64,000 bases of DNA from Alistipes indistinctus YIT 12060 (GCF_025144995.1 NZ_CP102250.1:1922001-1986000); one strand, 5' to 3'; shown: positions 1 through 8,569, counted from the first letter of the stretch. Notes: generated by a model not told the origin, from the letters alone. Numbers and translations: made by a program.

Positions 1-1
1 T

Positions 2-820
2 CCCCCTGCAGGCGAACTGACCGCTTACGACCGGGAGACGGTCGCCGAAATTCCGGTTATCAAAAAATCGCTCGAAGAGAATATCGAGAACTACCGTTTC
101 CGCGAAGCGCTCAAGGATGCGATGAACCTCGCGCGTCTCGGCAACAAGTACCTCGCCGACAGCGAACCGTGGAAACTGGTCAAGACCGATCCCGAACGTG
201 TGAAGACGATCCTGAACGTCGCGTTGCAGATCACGGCGAACATTGCCGTTGCCATCGAGCCGTTTATGCCGTTCACTGCGGAAAAAGTGCTGAAACTGCT
301 CCAAATCGGCAAGCCGGGTTGGGATGAACTCGGCAGTACCGCACTGCTTGAGGCAGGGCATGTGATTGGGACGCCTGAGTTGCTGTTCGAAAAGATCGAA
401 GACAGCGTGATCGAGGCGCAGCTCGAAAAGCTGGCCACTACCAAACAGGCCAACCTTGCCGCCGAAATGGGCAAGGAGGTGACGCCGCAGAAAGAGGTCG
501 TCTCGTTCGACGATTTCGGCAAGATGGATATCCGCGTGGTGACGATCAAAGAGGCCGAGAAGATCGCGAAGACCAAGAAGCTGTTGAAGCTGACGATCGA
601 TACCGGTATCGATACCCGGACGATCGTGTCCGGCATTGCTGAATATTACACGCCCGAGGAGCTGGTGGGACGGCAGGTGCTCGTATTGGTCAACCTCGAA
701 CCGCGCGAACTGAAAGGCGTCCTTTCGCAGGGTATGATCCTGATGGGGCAGGACGCCACCGGCAAGCTGGTATTGCTCTCGCCGACCGACAAAGTGGGCA
801 GCGGAACGATCGTGGGCTGA
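2..820 (+). CDS. metG: Methionyl-tRNA synthetase, C-terminal part (5' end outside window)
   Basis: Charges tRNA-Met with methionine in the cytoplasm. The reading frame is open from base 2, so the catalytic Rossmann core lies upstream of the window. What is visible is the anticodon-binding helical domain (for example KYLADSEPWKLVKTDPERV and the following helices) and then, from about base 505, the C-terminal OB-fold tRNA-binding domain (DFGKMDIRVVTIKEAEKI, then NLEPRELKGVLSQGMILMGQD). That appended domain supports dimerisation and tRNA binding in MetRS of this class. It ends in a single TGA. About 160 bases without a gene separate it from ilvE. The family assignment is secure; the N-terminus cannot be judged. 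Confidence 0.95.
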   Translation, partial: PPAGELTAYDRETVAEIPVIKKSLEENIENYRFREALKDAMNLARLGNKYLADSEPWKLVKTDPERVKTILNVALQITANIAVAIEPFMPFTAEKVLKLLQIGKPGWDELGSTALLEAGHVIGTPELLFEKIEDSVIEAQLEKLATTKQANLAAEMGKEVTPQKEVVSFDDFGKMDIRVVTIKEAEKIAKTKKLLKLTIDTGIDTRTIVSGIAEYYTPEELVGRQVLVLVNLEPRELKGVLSQGMILMGQDATGKLVLLSPTDKVGSGTIVG

Positions 821-979
821 TTTTCTGTCGTGTTTCGTAGGAATGTGTATAACGTTCTTTGGTTTAAGATATGGGAAGCATCGTTGAGATGCAGAATAGC
901 CGGTGCATGGGTTATGACGGTATGTACGACGGATATTCTTCGCAAGATCATTTTTCGCGTTTTGTAAAACAATGATATT

Positions 980-2005
980 ATGGCAACAACTGTAGACTTG
1001 GATTGGAAAAATCTCTCCTTCGGTTATCTGAAGACCGATTACAACATACGCAGCTACTTCCGTAACGGCGCATGGACGACCCCCGAAATGACCTCGGACG
1101 AGACGGTAAACCTGCACATGGCCGCTACCGGCCTGCATTACGGGCAGGAGGCGTTCGAAGGGCTTAAGGCTTTCCGCGGCGTGGACGGCCAGGTGCGCAT
1201 CTTCCGTGCCGACGAGAACGGCAAACGCCTTGCGTCTTCGGCCGAATACCTGCGCATGGCGGTGCCCCCGCTCGAACTGTTCATCGATATGGTCAAGCAG
1301 GTGGTGAAGGCCAACGAGCGCTTTATCCCGCCTTACGGCACGGGCGCATCGCTGTACATCCGTCCGGTGCTTTTCGGCAGTGGGCCGCAGGTGGGTGTGA
1401 AGCCGGCGGACGAGTACCTGTTGATTATTTTCGTTACGCCGGTGGGCCCTTACTACAAAGAGGGCTTCAACCCGATCCGGGTGATCATCGACCGCGACCA
1501 CGACCGTGCCGCACCGCTGGGGACGGGACATATCAAAGCGGGCGGTAATTACGGCGCGAGCCTCATTTCGTCGGAAGAGGCGCACGACAAAGGTTATCCG
1601 AGCGTGCTGTACCTCGACGCGAAGGAGAAAAAACACATCGATGAGTGCGGGGCTGCGAATTTCTTCGGTATCCGTGACGGTCGTTACATTACGCCCAAAT
1701 CCCATTCGGTACTGCCGTCGATTACGAACATGAGCCTGATGACGCTGGCGGCCGATCTGGGTCTGAAGGTGGAGTCACGTCCCGTTGAGGCCGAAGAGCT
1801 TTCGACTTTCAGCGAAGCGGGTGCCTGCGGTACCGCCGCCGTTATTTCGCCGATCGGCAGTATTTACGATCCCGAGACGAACCACACTTACACTTACAAC
1901 AACGGCGAACCGGGCGAGTGGAGCAAGAAGCTTTACCACAAGCTGCGTGCGATCCAGTACGGCGAGGAGCCCGACACGCACGGCTGGAACCTGGTTCTGG
2001 AATAG
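980..2005 (+). CDS. ilvE: Branched-chain amino acid aminotransferase
   Basis: A PLP-dependent class IV aminotransferase of 341 residues. It interconverts leucine, isoleucine and valine with their 2-oxo acids, using glutamate/2-oxoglutarate. The PLP lysine is in GHIKAGGNYGASL (about Lys186), and the C-terminal loop GACGTAAVISPIGSI is typical of the longer BCAT subgroup, closer to the eukaryotic/Gram-positive type than to E. coli IlvE. Translation from the ATG at 980 gives the expected N-terminus (LDWKNLSFGYLKTDYN). It stands alone, ahead of a strong intrinsic terminator. Confidence 0.95.
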   Translation: MATTVDLDWKNLSFGYLKTDYNIRSYFRNGAWTTPEMTSDETVNLHMAATGLHYGQEAFEGLKAFRGVDGQVRIFRADENGKRLASSAEYLRMAVPPLELFIDMVKQVVKANERFIPPYGTGASLYIRPVLFGSGPQVGVKPADEYLLIIFVTPVGPYYKEGFNPIRVIIDRDHDRAAPLGTGHIKAGGNYGASLISSEEAHDKGYPSVLYLDAKEKKHIDECGAANFFGIRDGRYITPKSHSVLPSITNMSLMTLAADLGLKVESRPVEAEELSTFSEAGACGTAAVISPIGSIYDPETNHTYTYNNGEPGEWSKKLYHKLRAIQYGEEPDTHGWNLVLE

Positions 2006-2075
2006 TCCGGATCTTTTTCCCGCATCGTCCCGGCAAGGGGTGCGGAGCAGGAGGAATCCGAAAACAGATATGTTG

Positions 2076-2106
2076 CGGCGCACCGGAAAGGTGCGCCGTT
2101 TTTTTT
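2076..2106 (+). terminator. Intrinsic terminator after ilvE
   Basis: A perfect 9-bp GC-rich stem (CGGCGCACC/GGTGCGCCG, 2076-2084 with 2090-2098) has a five-base loop and is followed by a run of eight T. It ends the ilvE transcript and separates it from the riboswitch transcript downstream. Confidence 0.9.
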
Positions 2107-2226
2107 GTCCGTTGCGACGAGAAGCGGGAGCGGTTTCGGGTGTTATTTTTGCCGTTGCCTTGGCCAGGACCTGCGGGGCGATACCGCACGCGGGTTGCGA
2201 ATGGCATGTTCGCTTTTACGCTCCCG

Positions 2227-2257
2227 TTGGAATTCTCCCCGGGGAAAGCTATCTTTG
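2227..2257 (+). promoter_or_regulatory. Bacteroidetes-type promoter of the riboswitch transcript
   Basis: TTGG at 2227-2230 and TATCTTTG at 2250-2257 are separated by 19 bases, matching the Bacteroidetes sigma-ABfr consensus (TTG / TAnnTTTG). The start site would fall near 2264, about 20 bases ahead of the first conserved part of the cobalamin riboswitch. Confidence 0.75.
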
Positions 2258-2283
2258 TTTTTGTAAAGTTCTTTCTGTTTTGT

Positions 2284-2464
2284 ACCGTTGCAGTTTCCAC
2301 TTGTTGGAATTAATAGGGAACCGTGTGAAATTCACGGGCTGTTGCGCAACTGTAAGCACATCGAAGGCGTTTGTCATTTATCTCCACTGTCCGCAGGGCT
2401 GTTTCGGGGACGGGAAGGAGGACAGGCGCTGTGCGAGCCAGGAGACCTGCTGTAACGGAGTGAC
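2284..2464 (+). promoter_or_regulatory. Cobalamin (B12) riboswitch
   Basis: The diagnostic blocks of the cobalamin class occur in order. They are an AATAGGGAA segment at 2309-2321 with the following GTGTGAAATTCAC hairpin, the B12-box-like GCTGTTGCGCAACTGTAAGC at 2338-2357, a variable arm, and the AGCCAGGAGACCTGC stretch at 2436-2450. The nearest downstream gene is a fimbrillin/FISUMP lipoprotein about 360 bases away rather than btuB or a cobalamin biosynthesis gene, which is unusual. Family recognition rests on conserved motifs read by eye; a covariance-model score would settle the exact ends. Confidence 0.87.
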
Positions 2465-2506
2465 AACGCTTTCGCATTAAAAGGTTGTGTCAATCCGTCT
2501 GCCGCC

Positions 2507-2525
2507 GCCCGTCGGGAGACGGGCC
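2507..2525 (+). other. Hairpin downstream of the B12 riboswitch
   Basis: A GC-rich stem (about CCCGTC-GGGA-GACGGG) lies some 45 bases after the riboswitch core. It has no T-tract, so it is not a classic terminator; it could be part of the expression platform. Confidence 0.4.
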
Positions 2526-2570
2526 TGCTACATTTCCCTTAATGGTGAGTGTTGTGACGTTTGAGAAAGG

Positions 2571-2606
2571 CTTTTAACTTAATTGTCAAACTATTCAAGT
2601 TAAAAG
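2571..2606. repeat. 10-bp perfect inverted repeat in the leader of the fimbrillin gene
   Basis: CTTTTAACTT at 2571-2580 is mirrored by AAGTTAAAAG at 2597-2606 with a 16-base spacer, in an AT-rich patch inside an otherwise GC-rich gene-free stretch (2465-2820). It could be an operator or an RNA hairpin. The rest of that stretch holds no convincing ORF. Confidence 0.5.
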
Positions 2607-2820
2607 TATGCAAACACACAACCGGAGCGATCCTCCAACTATCCCCGTCGTGCCGTTACATGACGGGCCGTCTTGTCCGTATCCGTACCGGCGTTTTTGC
2701 GCTTTCGGCGGCGGGTACGTTTCCGTTTCCCGTCTGGCTCCTGCCGGTATCCCGTCCGGTTTTATTGGCCGGGTTTCGCCTTTGTTTTATTACAACTTAC
2801 TCACTTAAATCAGATTGAAG

Positions 2821-4644
2821 ATGAAACAGATTTTTCGATATTTCCTGCTGGGGCTCGGTGCCGCAGTCGGCCTGTCCGCCTGCAACAAAGAGGGCGGCGC
2901 GGCACCCGATGCCACGTCGTTGCACGTGGATTTCCACGTCATGACCGACCTGAACGTCGTGAAGTCGGCGGCGCTCTCCGACGAAAATAAGGTGACTGCG
3001 ATCGACCTTTTTGCATTCGATGCCGCGAGCGGACTGCTGGAGGTAATGCAACGCGACATTCCCGCGACGGCTCCGTCGGACGCCGGTGTGGCTGGAGAGA
3101 AAAAAGTGGGCGACGTGTCGCTCTCTTTCGGTAAGGGGGGAGCAAAAAAAATCCTGGCTATCGCCAACACTGCCGCCAACCGCGTCGAACTACCCGCTTC
3201 GCTCGAGGCGGGTGTCACTACTTATGCGCAGATGCTCGAATCGGTCGTCAGGCTGCCCGAGGGCAACGGAGCGCCCTCTTCTCCGTTCGTGATGACGGGT
3301 TATGCGAACGATGTGCAGACCGGGACGGGTTCCGTAACGGTTTCGCTCTGCCGCAAAGTGGCCCGGTTCGACATCGTCAACCAGACGCCGGGAGACGCGT
3401 CCGAAGGATTGGTCGTTTCGAAGCTGCAATTGCAGAGCGTGCCTGCGCACGCTTACCTGTTCAAAGATGGCTACAATGCATCCGAAGCTGATGCACGGGT
3501 CGATTATCCGGCCGCGATTCCTTCGACGCCGGGCATTGATGCCACCTATTATGTGTTACCTGTGCCCGAAGCCGAAAAGATGCAGCTTTTGGTGGAGGGA
3601 ACGCTGCACGGCGAAGCATTCGCCCAAACGCTCGACATCCAGCCGCAGGATGTTTCGGGTACTCCCCAGGGGGTCAAGCCCAACTACCGCTACACCGTCA
3701 AGCTCGACGGCAAGAGCAAGGAGGTTCAGCTGTCCGTTACGGTGAGCACCGTCGAGGAGTGGACGCCGGGCGGCGATATCTCCGGAACGATTACCGGGGG
3801 CGGTTCCACGGGAGGCGATATAACCTTTAACGGCCTGAAGTGGATGGACCGCAACCTGGGTGCGACGACGGCCGATTTCCGGACCGACTGGGACGGCGGT
3901 ATCGGCAGTTTTTACCAATGGGGACGCAATACCGCTTTCGCGGCCACCGGATTTACCACCGTGTCGGGGCCGCTCTCGGGCCTCGACGAGGCGAACAGCG
4001 ATGTCAACAAAGATAAGTTTATCGCGGGAGGTTTTAAGGACTGGCTTTCGTCTTCGGATAACGGCTTGTGGCAGACCCCTGAATCGCAGCCTTGTCCCGA
4101 GGGGTACCGCATGCCGACGAATGCGGAACTGCAGGGCATTTTCCCGGCTTCTGGCGTGCTTTTCAATATGCGTTCGATGACCGTCAAAACGGGTGAGGCC
4201 GTTGCCGGAGGTAGTATGACGGCACATTATTGGGGCGACAATGGCGCGAAAACCCTTTACGGTATCAAAAATCAAGGTACGGCTTCGGCCTGTTATATGA
4301 AATGGGAGTACCTGACTACCGGAGCCGGCAAGTCTTACCTGCGCATCAGTCGCTGGCCGGCCGATGCGGCGGCGACCTTTACCGATAAAGATCTGAACAC
4401 GGTAAAAGGGGAGTTCGCGGCGATGCCTGCGGCGACCGAAGTGTTCGAACTTCCTGGTGCGGGCTATATTACCGGCAGCAACGGAACTTACAGCAATCCG
4501 CCTACCGGGGGTTTTTACTGGTCTTCATCGCTGGATGGTAGTGGTAAAGTGTACCGTGCGGAGATTCAAGAGGGACATGTGAATATGACCGAGCCGTATG
4601 CGAGCCGGGCCAGCGGCCATTCGATCCGCTGTGTGCGCCAGTAA
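2821..4644 (+). CDS. Fimbrillin-like lipoprotein with C-terminal FISUMP domain
   Basis: A 607-residue predicted surface lipoprotein: signal peptide with lipobox LSAC (Cys21), then a region like the FimA/Mfa fimbrillin N-terminal domain (about residues 35-170: DFHVMTDLNVVKSAALSDEN, then KKILAIANTA). The C-terminal 270 residues show the hallmarks of the Fibrobacter succinogenes major paralogous (FISUMP) domain: WMDRNLGATT, FYQWGRN, PCPEGYRMPTNAEL, GGFYWSSS, GHSIRCVR. In Bacteroidales such proteins are usually fimbrial tip or accessory components or other exported adhesins. The ATG at 2821 is preferred over the TTG two codons upstream. It is the first gene after the B12 riboswitch. Its ligand is unknown. 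Confidence 0.8.
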   Translation: MKQIFRYFLLGLGAAVGLSACNKEGGAAPDATSLHVDFHVMTDLNVVKSAALSDENKVTAIDLFAFDAASGLLEVMQRDIPATAPSDAGVAGEKKVGDVSLSFGKGGAKKILAIANTAANRVELPASLEAGVTTYAQMLESVVRLPEGNGAPSSPFVMTGYANDVQTGTGSVTVSLCRKVARFDIVNQTPGDASEGLVVSKLQLQSVPAHAYLFKDGYNASEADARVDYPAAIPSTPGIDATYYVLPVPEAEKMQLLVEGTLHGEAFAQTLDIQPQDVSGTPQGVKPNYRYTVKLDGKSKEVQLSVTVSTVEEWTPGGDISGTITGGGSTGGDITFNGLKWMDRNLGATTADFRTDWDGGIGSFYQWGRNTAFAATGFTTVSGPLSGLDEANSDVNKDKFIAGGFKDWLSSSDNGLWQTPESQPCPEGYRMPTNAELQGIFPASGVLFNMRSMTVKTGEAVAGGSMTAHYWGDNGAKTLYGIKNQGTASACYMKWEYLTTGAGKSYLRISRWPADAAATFTDKDLNTVKGEFAAMPAATEVFELPGAGYITGSNGTYSNPPTGGFYWSSSLDGSGKVYRAEIQEGHVNMTEPYASRASGHSIRCVRQ

Positions 4645-4664
4645 ACGCGATTCTTCAACGGGCG

Positions 4665-4697
4665 ACCGGCAGGCTGTGAAAGTCTGCCGGTTTTTTT
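4665..4697 (+). terminator. Intrinsic terminator after the fimbrillin/FISUMP gene
   Basis: An 8-bp stem ACCGGCAG/CTGCCGGT (4665-4672 with 4684-4691) is followed directly by a seven-T run. Confidence 0.85.
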
Positions 4698-4728
4698 GCG
4701 GACAATCCGGCCGATCCGTCTATCTTTG
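4695..4728 (+). promoter_or_regulatory. Bacteroidetes-type promoter for the gene at 4751
   Basis: TTTG at 4695-4698 and TATCTTTG at 4721-4728 (spacer about 21-22) lie 23 bases before the start codon. The upstream element overlaps the T-tract of the preceding terminator. Confidence 0.65.
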
Positions 4729-4750
4729 TATAAAGGTAGCATCATCGGGT

Positions 4751-5476
4751 ATGGACTCTATTGATCAGTATATCGAAAAACCGGAAGGGGAAAGCGACCT
4801 CGGCCCGAATGCCGACGGTATGGGCGTCATCTCTTCGGTGCCGTTTGCCGAGGAAGCGTTCGTGCGCAAGGTCGGGAAGCGGGATAGGAAAAAGCCGGCG
4901 ATCTTTGACGGCGGGGGAGGTGATGGCGGAACGGCCGGGGATTTCCGGGTTTTGTTGGCTGCACCGCTGGAGAAGGGTTTTTCCGGCCGGTTGTGCGAAT
5001 GGGTGCTCGGGCACGACGGCTGGCGGGCGGCGCTGCAGCTGGCGCACGATCCCGATCCGCGTGTGGCGTTCCGTGCCTCGGCTGCGCTCGAGTATGCCTA
5101 TTTTGCCAATCCGGACGGGTTGCGACCCTATCAGGAACAGTTCCTTGCCAACTTCCTGACGGCGGCGAGTACGAGCGCGCAGCGCCATTATGCGAAGGTG
5201 CTCGAAAACCTGATACGCTCCGGCCGGATTACGCTTTCGTCCGCCCAGATGCAGCAGGTCGCCGAGGCCGCCTTCGACCGGATGATCGATTCCCGTGCGC
5301 GGCCCGCGGTCAAAGTGTGGTCGATGGAGATTTTATTCCTCCTTGCCCCTGCGTTGCCGTGGGTCGACGAGCAGCTCGAGGAGAGCGTGCGCATGCTGAT
5401 GGATGCAGGCTCCCCGGCCCTCGACGCACACGGTGCCCGCCTTTGCCGGAAGATCGGCAAACGGCGGGGACGGTGA
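4751..5476 (+). CDS. Uncharacterised protein with HEAT-like helical repeats
   Basis: 241 residues, no signal peptide or membrane segment, so probably cytoplasmic. Residues about 65-235 read as consecutive amphipathic helices (LCEWVLGHDGWRAALQLAHD, DPRVAFRASAALEYAYF, AKVLENLIRSG, ARPAVKVWSMEILFLLAPAL), the pattern of HEAT/ARM-type repeats. The first 60 residues are low in structure and rich in Gly/Asp. The start is ATG 4751, just after its own promoter, although the frame stays open upstream. I do not recognise a named family; a protein-interaction scaffold is only a guess. Confidence 0.7.
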   Translation: MDSIDQYIEKPEGESDLGPNADGMGVISSVPFAEEAFVRKVGKRDRKKPAIFDGGGGDGGTAGDFRVLLAAPLEKGFSGRLCEWVLGHDGWRAALQLAHDPDPRVAFRASAALEYAYFANPDGLRPYQEQFLANFLTAASTSAQRHYAKVLENLIRSGRITLSSAQMQQVAEAAFDRMIDSRARPAVKVWSMEILFLLAPALPWVDEQLEESVRMLMDAGSPALDAHGARLCRKIGKRRGR

Positions 5477-5494
5477 AATTTCGCGGCGGGCGCC

Positions 5495-5526
5495 CTTGCA
5501 TCATTGCGTCAGGTTTTGTTTCTTTG
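5495..5526 (+). promoter_or_regulatory. Probable promoter for the lipoprotein gene at 5599
   Basis: TTGC at 5495-5498 and TTTCTTTG at 5519-5526 have a 20-base spacer. The -7 box departs from TAnnTTTG at its second base, so this is weaker than the other promoters in the window. Confidence 0.45.
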
Positions 5527-5598
5527 TACATGCATTCTCCCGGGAGGGGCGCCCTCCGACGACGGTAGTAAACAATGGTTAAATGTAAGTTGTTAAAG

Positions 5599-6369
5599 AT
5601 GAAATCGTATCTGTTTTTGACGGGATGTTTCGTTATGCTGCTGATGATGGGTTCCTGTTCACGGCAGGAGAGTCTGAAGATCGGCAGGAACAACAGAATC
5701 TTCGGGAAAATTCCGGCTCTCTGCGCCGCTGAGGCCGGTGCGAGGACACGGTTGATCGCCGCTGACAAAGAGACGCTCGATCCGGACAAGCGGGTCAGGT
5801 ATGCGGCTACCCGAATTTCAATCGCGCAGAGCGTCGAGAAACGGCTGGCCGAAGAGATGGAAAAGGTAGAAGGGCGCCAAGTGCCTTGTGAGGCGCTTCC
5901 GCAGGCCGGGTATGAGGTTGCGGGGGCGACGGTAGCCGGCTGGGATTATCCTTCCCGTACGCTCCGCATTGCGCTCCGGGTAACGCCCGCCTCGGGTGCG
6001 GTGACGGCGGCCGATACCGTTTGCTACCTGAAAAGCGTGGACGGCGACGGTGCGATGCTGGATTTCGGTGCGGTCAGGCTGGCGGCGGCCGAGGAGCAGT
6101 TTGCAGAGGCGCTTCTCGAAGGGGATTACGGATGCATGCTCGCAGATTCGACACGCAGCGACAACCCCGATTTTACCGCTTTTTCCAAACTCGTGGTGAT
6201 CCCTGCGGATGAATACCGGCGCCTCGAGTCCGAACGGCTCGCTGCCCGGGAAGCTGAGGAGGCCCGTAAACAGGCTGAACTCGAACACGCCGCGAAAGCA
6301 TACAATGTACTTCCGGATACCCCGGTCAAACCCGGTGAGATTCCGGGGCTGCCGTTCAAGACCAAATAA
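5599..6369 (+). CDS. Uncharacterised lipoprotein with charged C-terminal helix
   Basis: A predicted lipoprotein of 256 residues from ATG 5599: MKSYLFLTG then a hydrophobic stretch and lipobox MGSC. An in-frame ATG at 5575 would add eight residues (MVKCKLLK) ahead of the signal peptide and seems less natural. The mature part has a mixed alpha/beta stretch and ends with a strongly charged helix (about EYRRLESERLAAREAEEARK) followed by a Pro-rich tail (LPDTPVKPGEIPGLPFK). No enzyme motif is visible, and I do not recognise the family. It lies 38 bases before the HAD phosphatase gene. Confidence 0.65.
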   Translation: MKSYLFLTGCFVMLLMMGSCSRQESLKIGRNNRIFGKIPALCAAEAGARTRLIAADKETLDPDKRVRYAATRISIAQSVEKRLAEEMEKVEGRQVPCEALPQAGYEVAGATVAGWDYPSRTLRIALRVTPASGAVTAADTVCYLKSVDGDGAMLDFGAVRLAAAEEQFAEALLEGDYGCMLADSTRSDNPDFTAFSKLVVIPADEYRRLESERLAAREAEEARKQAELEHAAKAYNVLPDTPVKPGEIPGLPFKTK

Positions 6370-6407
6370 TTTGGGATAGCGCCCGGTTCATCGTTAAAAT
6401 TACCGTT

Positions 6408-7253
6408 ATGGCACAACACGAGCAACGGCCCATCGTGGCACTCATTTACGATTTCGACGGCACCCTGTCGCCGGGCAATATGCAGGAGTACGACTTCATC
6501 CCTGCGGTGGGCAAGAGCAACCGCGAGTTCTGGGAGGAGAGCAACGAGACCGCGCGCGAGCAGGACGGCGATCCGATTCTCGCTTATATGTACCGCATGC
6601 TGCACGAGGCGAAAAGTTCCGGCAAGTCGCTGCGCTACGAAGCTTTCGTGCAGTCGGGCGCGCGTATTGGGCTGTACGACGGAGTGCGCGAATGGTTTTC
6701 GCGGATCAATGCCTACGGTGCATCGAAAGGGCTTGAAATCCATCATTTTATCAACTCGTCCGGCCTGCGCGAAATGATCGAAGGCACCCCGATCGCGCAC
6801 GAATTCCGTAAGATTTACGCCTGCTCGTTCCTTTACGATGTGGATGGGGTGGCCTACTGGCCTGCCGTCGCGGTCAACTATACGAATAAAACCCAGTTTA
6901 TTTTCAAGATCAACAAGGGGATCGAGAGCGTTTACGACAGCCACCGCATCAACGAGTATATCGAGGAGGAGGAGCGGCCCGTGCCGTTCCGTCGTATGAT
7001 CTATTTCGGCGACGGAACCACCGACATTCCCTGTATGCGGCTGGTCAAGCAGCAGGGAGGACACTCGATCGCCGTTTACAATCCCTCTTCGGAGCGCAAC
7101 CGCCAGACGAGCGAGCGGCTGTTGCACGACCAGCGGGTCAATTACGTCTGCCCGGCCGACTACCGGGTGGACCGCCCGATCGACCGCCTCGTGCACGCGA
7201 TTATCGACCGGATCGCCTCCGATGAGAACCTACGTAAATTCTATATGAAATGA
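6408..7253 (+). CDS. HAD-superfamily hydrolase (phosphatase)
   Basis: 281 residues. HAD motif I is DFDGTLS (nucleophile Asp15, general acid Asp17) and the metal-binding motif IV is YFGDGTTDIPCM near residues 199-210, so catalysis by an aspartyl-phosphate is expected. A Lys/Arg-rich cap region lies between them. The pattern with GDGTTDIPCM is close to phosphoserine-phosphatase-like HAD proteins, but the substrate cannot be read from sequence. It overlaps rdgB by 4 bases (ATGA), so the two are probably translated together. Confidence 0.85.
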   Translation: MAQHEQRPIVALIYDFDGTLSPGNMQEYDFIPAVGKSNREFWEESNETAREQDGDPILAYMYRMLHEAKSSGKSLRYEAFVQSGARIGLYDGVREWFSRINAYGASKGLEIHHFINSSGLREMIEGTPIAHEFRKIYACSFLYDVDGVAYWPAVAVNYTNKTQFIFKINKGIESVYDSHRINEYIEEEERPVPFRRMIYFGDGTTDIPCMRLVKQQGGHSIAVYNPSSERNRQTSERLLHDQRVNYVCPADYRVDRPIDRLVHAIIDRIASDENLRKFYMK

Positions 7254-7834
7254 AGATAGTTTTCGCCACTCACAACCGGCACAAGGTTGAGGAGGTGCAG
7301 GCCGTGCTGGGGCCTTCTTTCCAGCTCGTGACCGCTGCCGAGGCGGGGATTACCGCAGAGATTCCCGAGACGCAGCCCACCATCGAGGGCAATGCGTCGC
7401 AAAAAGCGCGTTATGTCTATGAACATACCGGACTGAACTGCTTCGCCGACGATACGGGCCTCGAAGTCGAGGCGCTGGACGGTGCCCCGGGTGTCTATTC
7501 GGCACGCTATGCGGGCGAGCATGTCAGTTACGGTGACAACAATGCGCTGTTGCTCAAGAATCTAGATGGTAAATCCAATCGCCGGGCCCGTTTCCGTACG
7601 GTGATTTCACTGATTGTCGACGGGCGGGAGCACCTGTTCGAAGGGACGGTCGAAGGGGTAATCGCCGCCGAACCGCACGGCGACGGCGGTTTCGGTTACG
7701 ACCCGCTTTTCATTCCCGACGGTTATACGACCACCTTCGCGGAGATGTCTCCCGGGGCGAAAAACGGGATCAGCCACCGCGGCCGTGCCGTAGCGAAGCT
7801 GGCCGCTTTCCTGCGCGGGGAGGAGGCCCGTTAG
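7250..7834 (+). CDS. rdgB: XTP/dITP diphosphatase (non-canonical purine NTP pyrophosphatase)
   Basis: 194 residues of the HAM1/RdgB family, which hydrolyses XTP, ITP and dITP to monophosphates and so keeps hypoxanthine and xanthine out of nucleic acids. Family signatures are the N-terminal FATHNRHKVEEV, FADDTGLEVEALDGAPGVYS, GFGYDPLFIP and the C-terminal SHRGRAV. Full length for the family. It overlaps the HAD gene by four bases and is followed three bases later by recO, giving a compact three-gene unit. Confidence 0.95.
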   Translation: MKIVFATHNRHKVEEVQAVLGPSFQLVTAAEAGITAEIPETQPTIEGNASQKARYVYEHTGLNCFADDTGLEVEALDGAPGVYSARYAGEHVSYGDNNALLLKNLDGKSNRRARFRTVISLIVDGREHLFEGTVEGVIAAEPHGDGGFGYDPLFIPDGYTTTFAEMSPGAKNGISHRGRAVAKLAAFLRGEEAR

Positions 7835-7837
7835 CGG

Positions 7838-8569
7838 ATGGCCGGGAGCTATAAGGCGCGCGGAATCGTGCTGCACACGGTCAAGTATGGCGAAAGCTCA
7901 TTGGTGGCTTATCTTTTTACCGACGTTGGCGGACGGCAGACTTACATGATCCAGGGGGTCCGTTCGTCACGCGGGCGCGGCAACAAGGCCGCGCTGTTCC
8001 AGCCGATGTTCCTGCTCGAGTTCGAAGGGGTCGAACAACCGCACGCGGAGATGCACCGCATGAAGGAGGTGCGCAACCTGGTGCCGCTCTCGAGCGTCCC
8101 GTTCGATGTACGCAAAAGTACCGTTTCGCTCTTCATGGCCGAGGTCCTTTACCGGTTGATCCGGGAGGTCGAGGCCAACGAACCGCTTTTCGATTTTCTC
8201 TGTTCCGCCGTGCAGCAGCTCGACCGGATGGAACAGGGGGTGGCCAATTTCCATCTTTGGTTCCTGGTGCGCCTGTCGGCTTATCTGGGGTTCTATCCCG
8301 GCAACGAGTACCGCGACGGGGGATGGTTCGACATCCGCAGCGGACTGTTTTGCGACGCCATGCCGCAGCACCGCACCTGTATGGGGCCGGCCTCGGCGAG
8401 GCTGCTGGGCGGGCTGATGGAGCGCGAAGCCGCCGAATTGGACTCTCTGAGGCTCGGACGCGGTGAGCGCCTCGAATTTATGGAGGCGATGCTGATTTTT
8501 TTCGGCTACCATTTCGATGCGATTCACTCGGTACAGTCGCTGCGTATCCTGCGAGAGGTATTTTGCTGA
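7838..8569 (+). CDS. recO: DNA repair protein RecO
   Basis: 243 residues of the RecO family, which helps load RecA onto SSB-coated single-stranded DNA in the RecFOR pathway. The N-terminal OB-fold carries the typical KARGIVLHTVKYGESSLVAYLFT and YMIQGVRS, and the helical C-terminal part follows. The zinc-ribbon cysteines of some RecO proteins are not evident; only scattered Cys are seen. The gene follows rdgB by three bases. Confidence 0.9.
   Translation: MAGSYKARGIVLHTVKYGESSLVAYLFTDVGGRQTYMIQGVRSSRGRGNKAALFQPMFLLEFEGVEQPHAEMHRMKEVRNLVPLSSVPFDVRKSTVSLFMAEVLYRLIREVEANEPLFDFLCSAVQQLDRMEQGVANFHLWFLVRLSAYLGFYPGNEYRDGGWFDIRSGLFCDAMPQHRTCMGPASARLLGGLMEREAAELDSLRLGRGERLEFMEAMLIFFGYHFDAIHSVQSLRILREVFC

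Noticed and set aside
2561-2818. Possible 85-residue peptide between the B12 riboswitch and the lipoprotein
   Set aside because: TTG start, no recognisable pattern, and the inverted repeat and GC-rich leader fit a regulatory region better.
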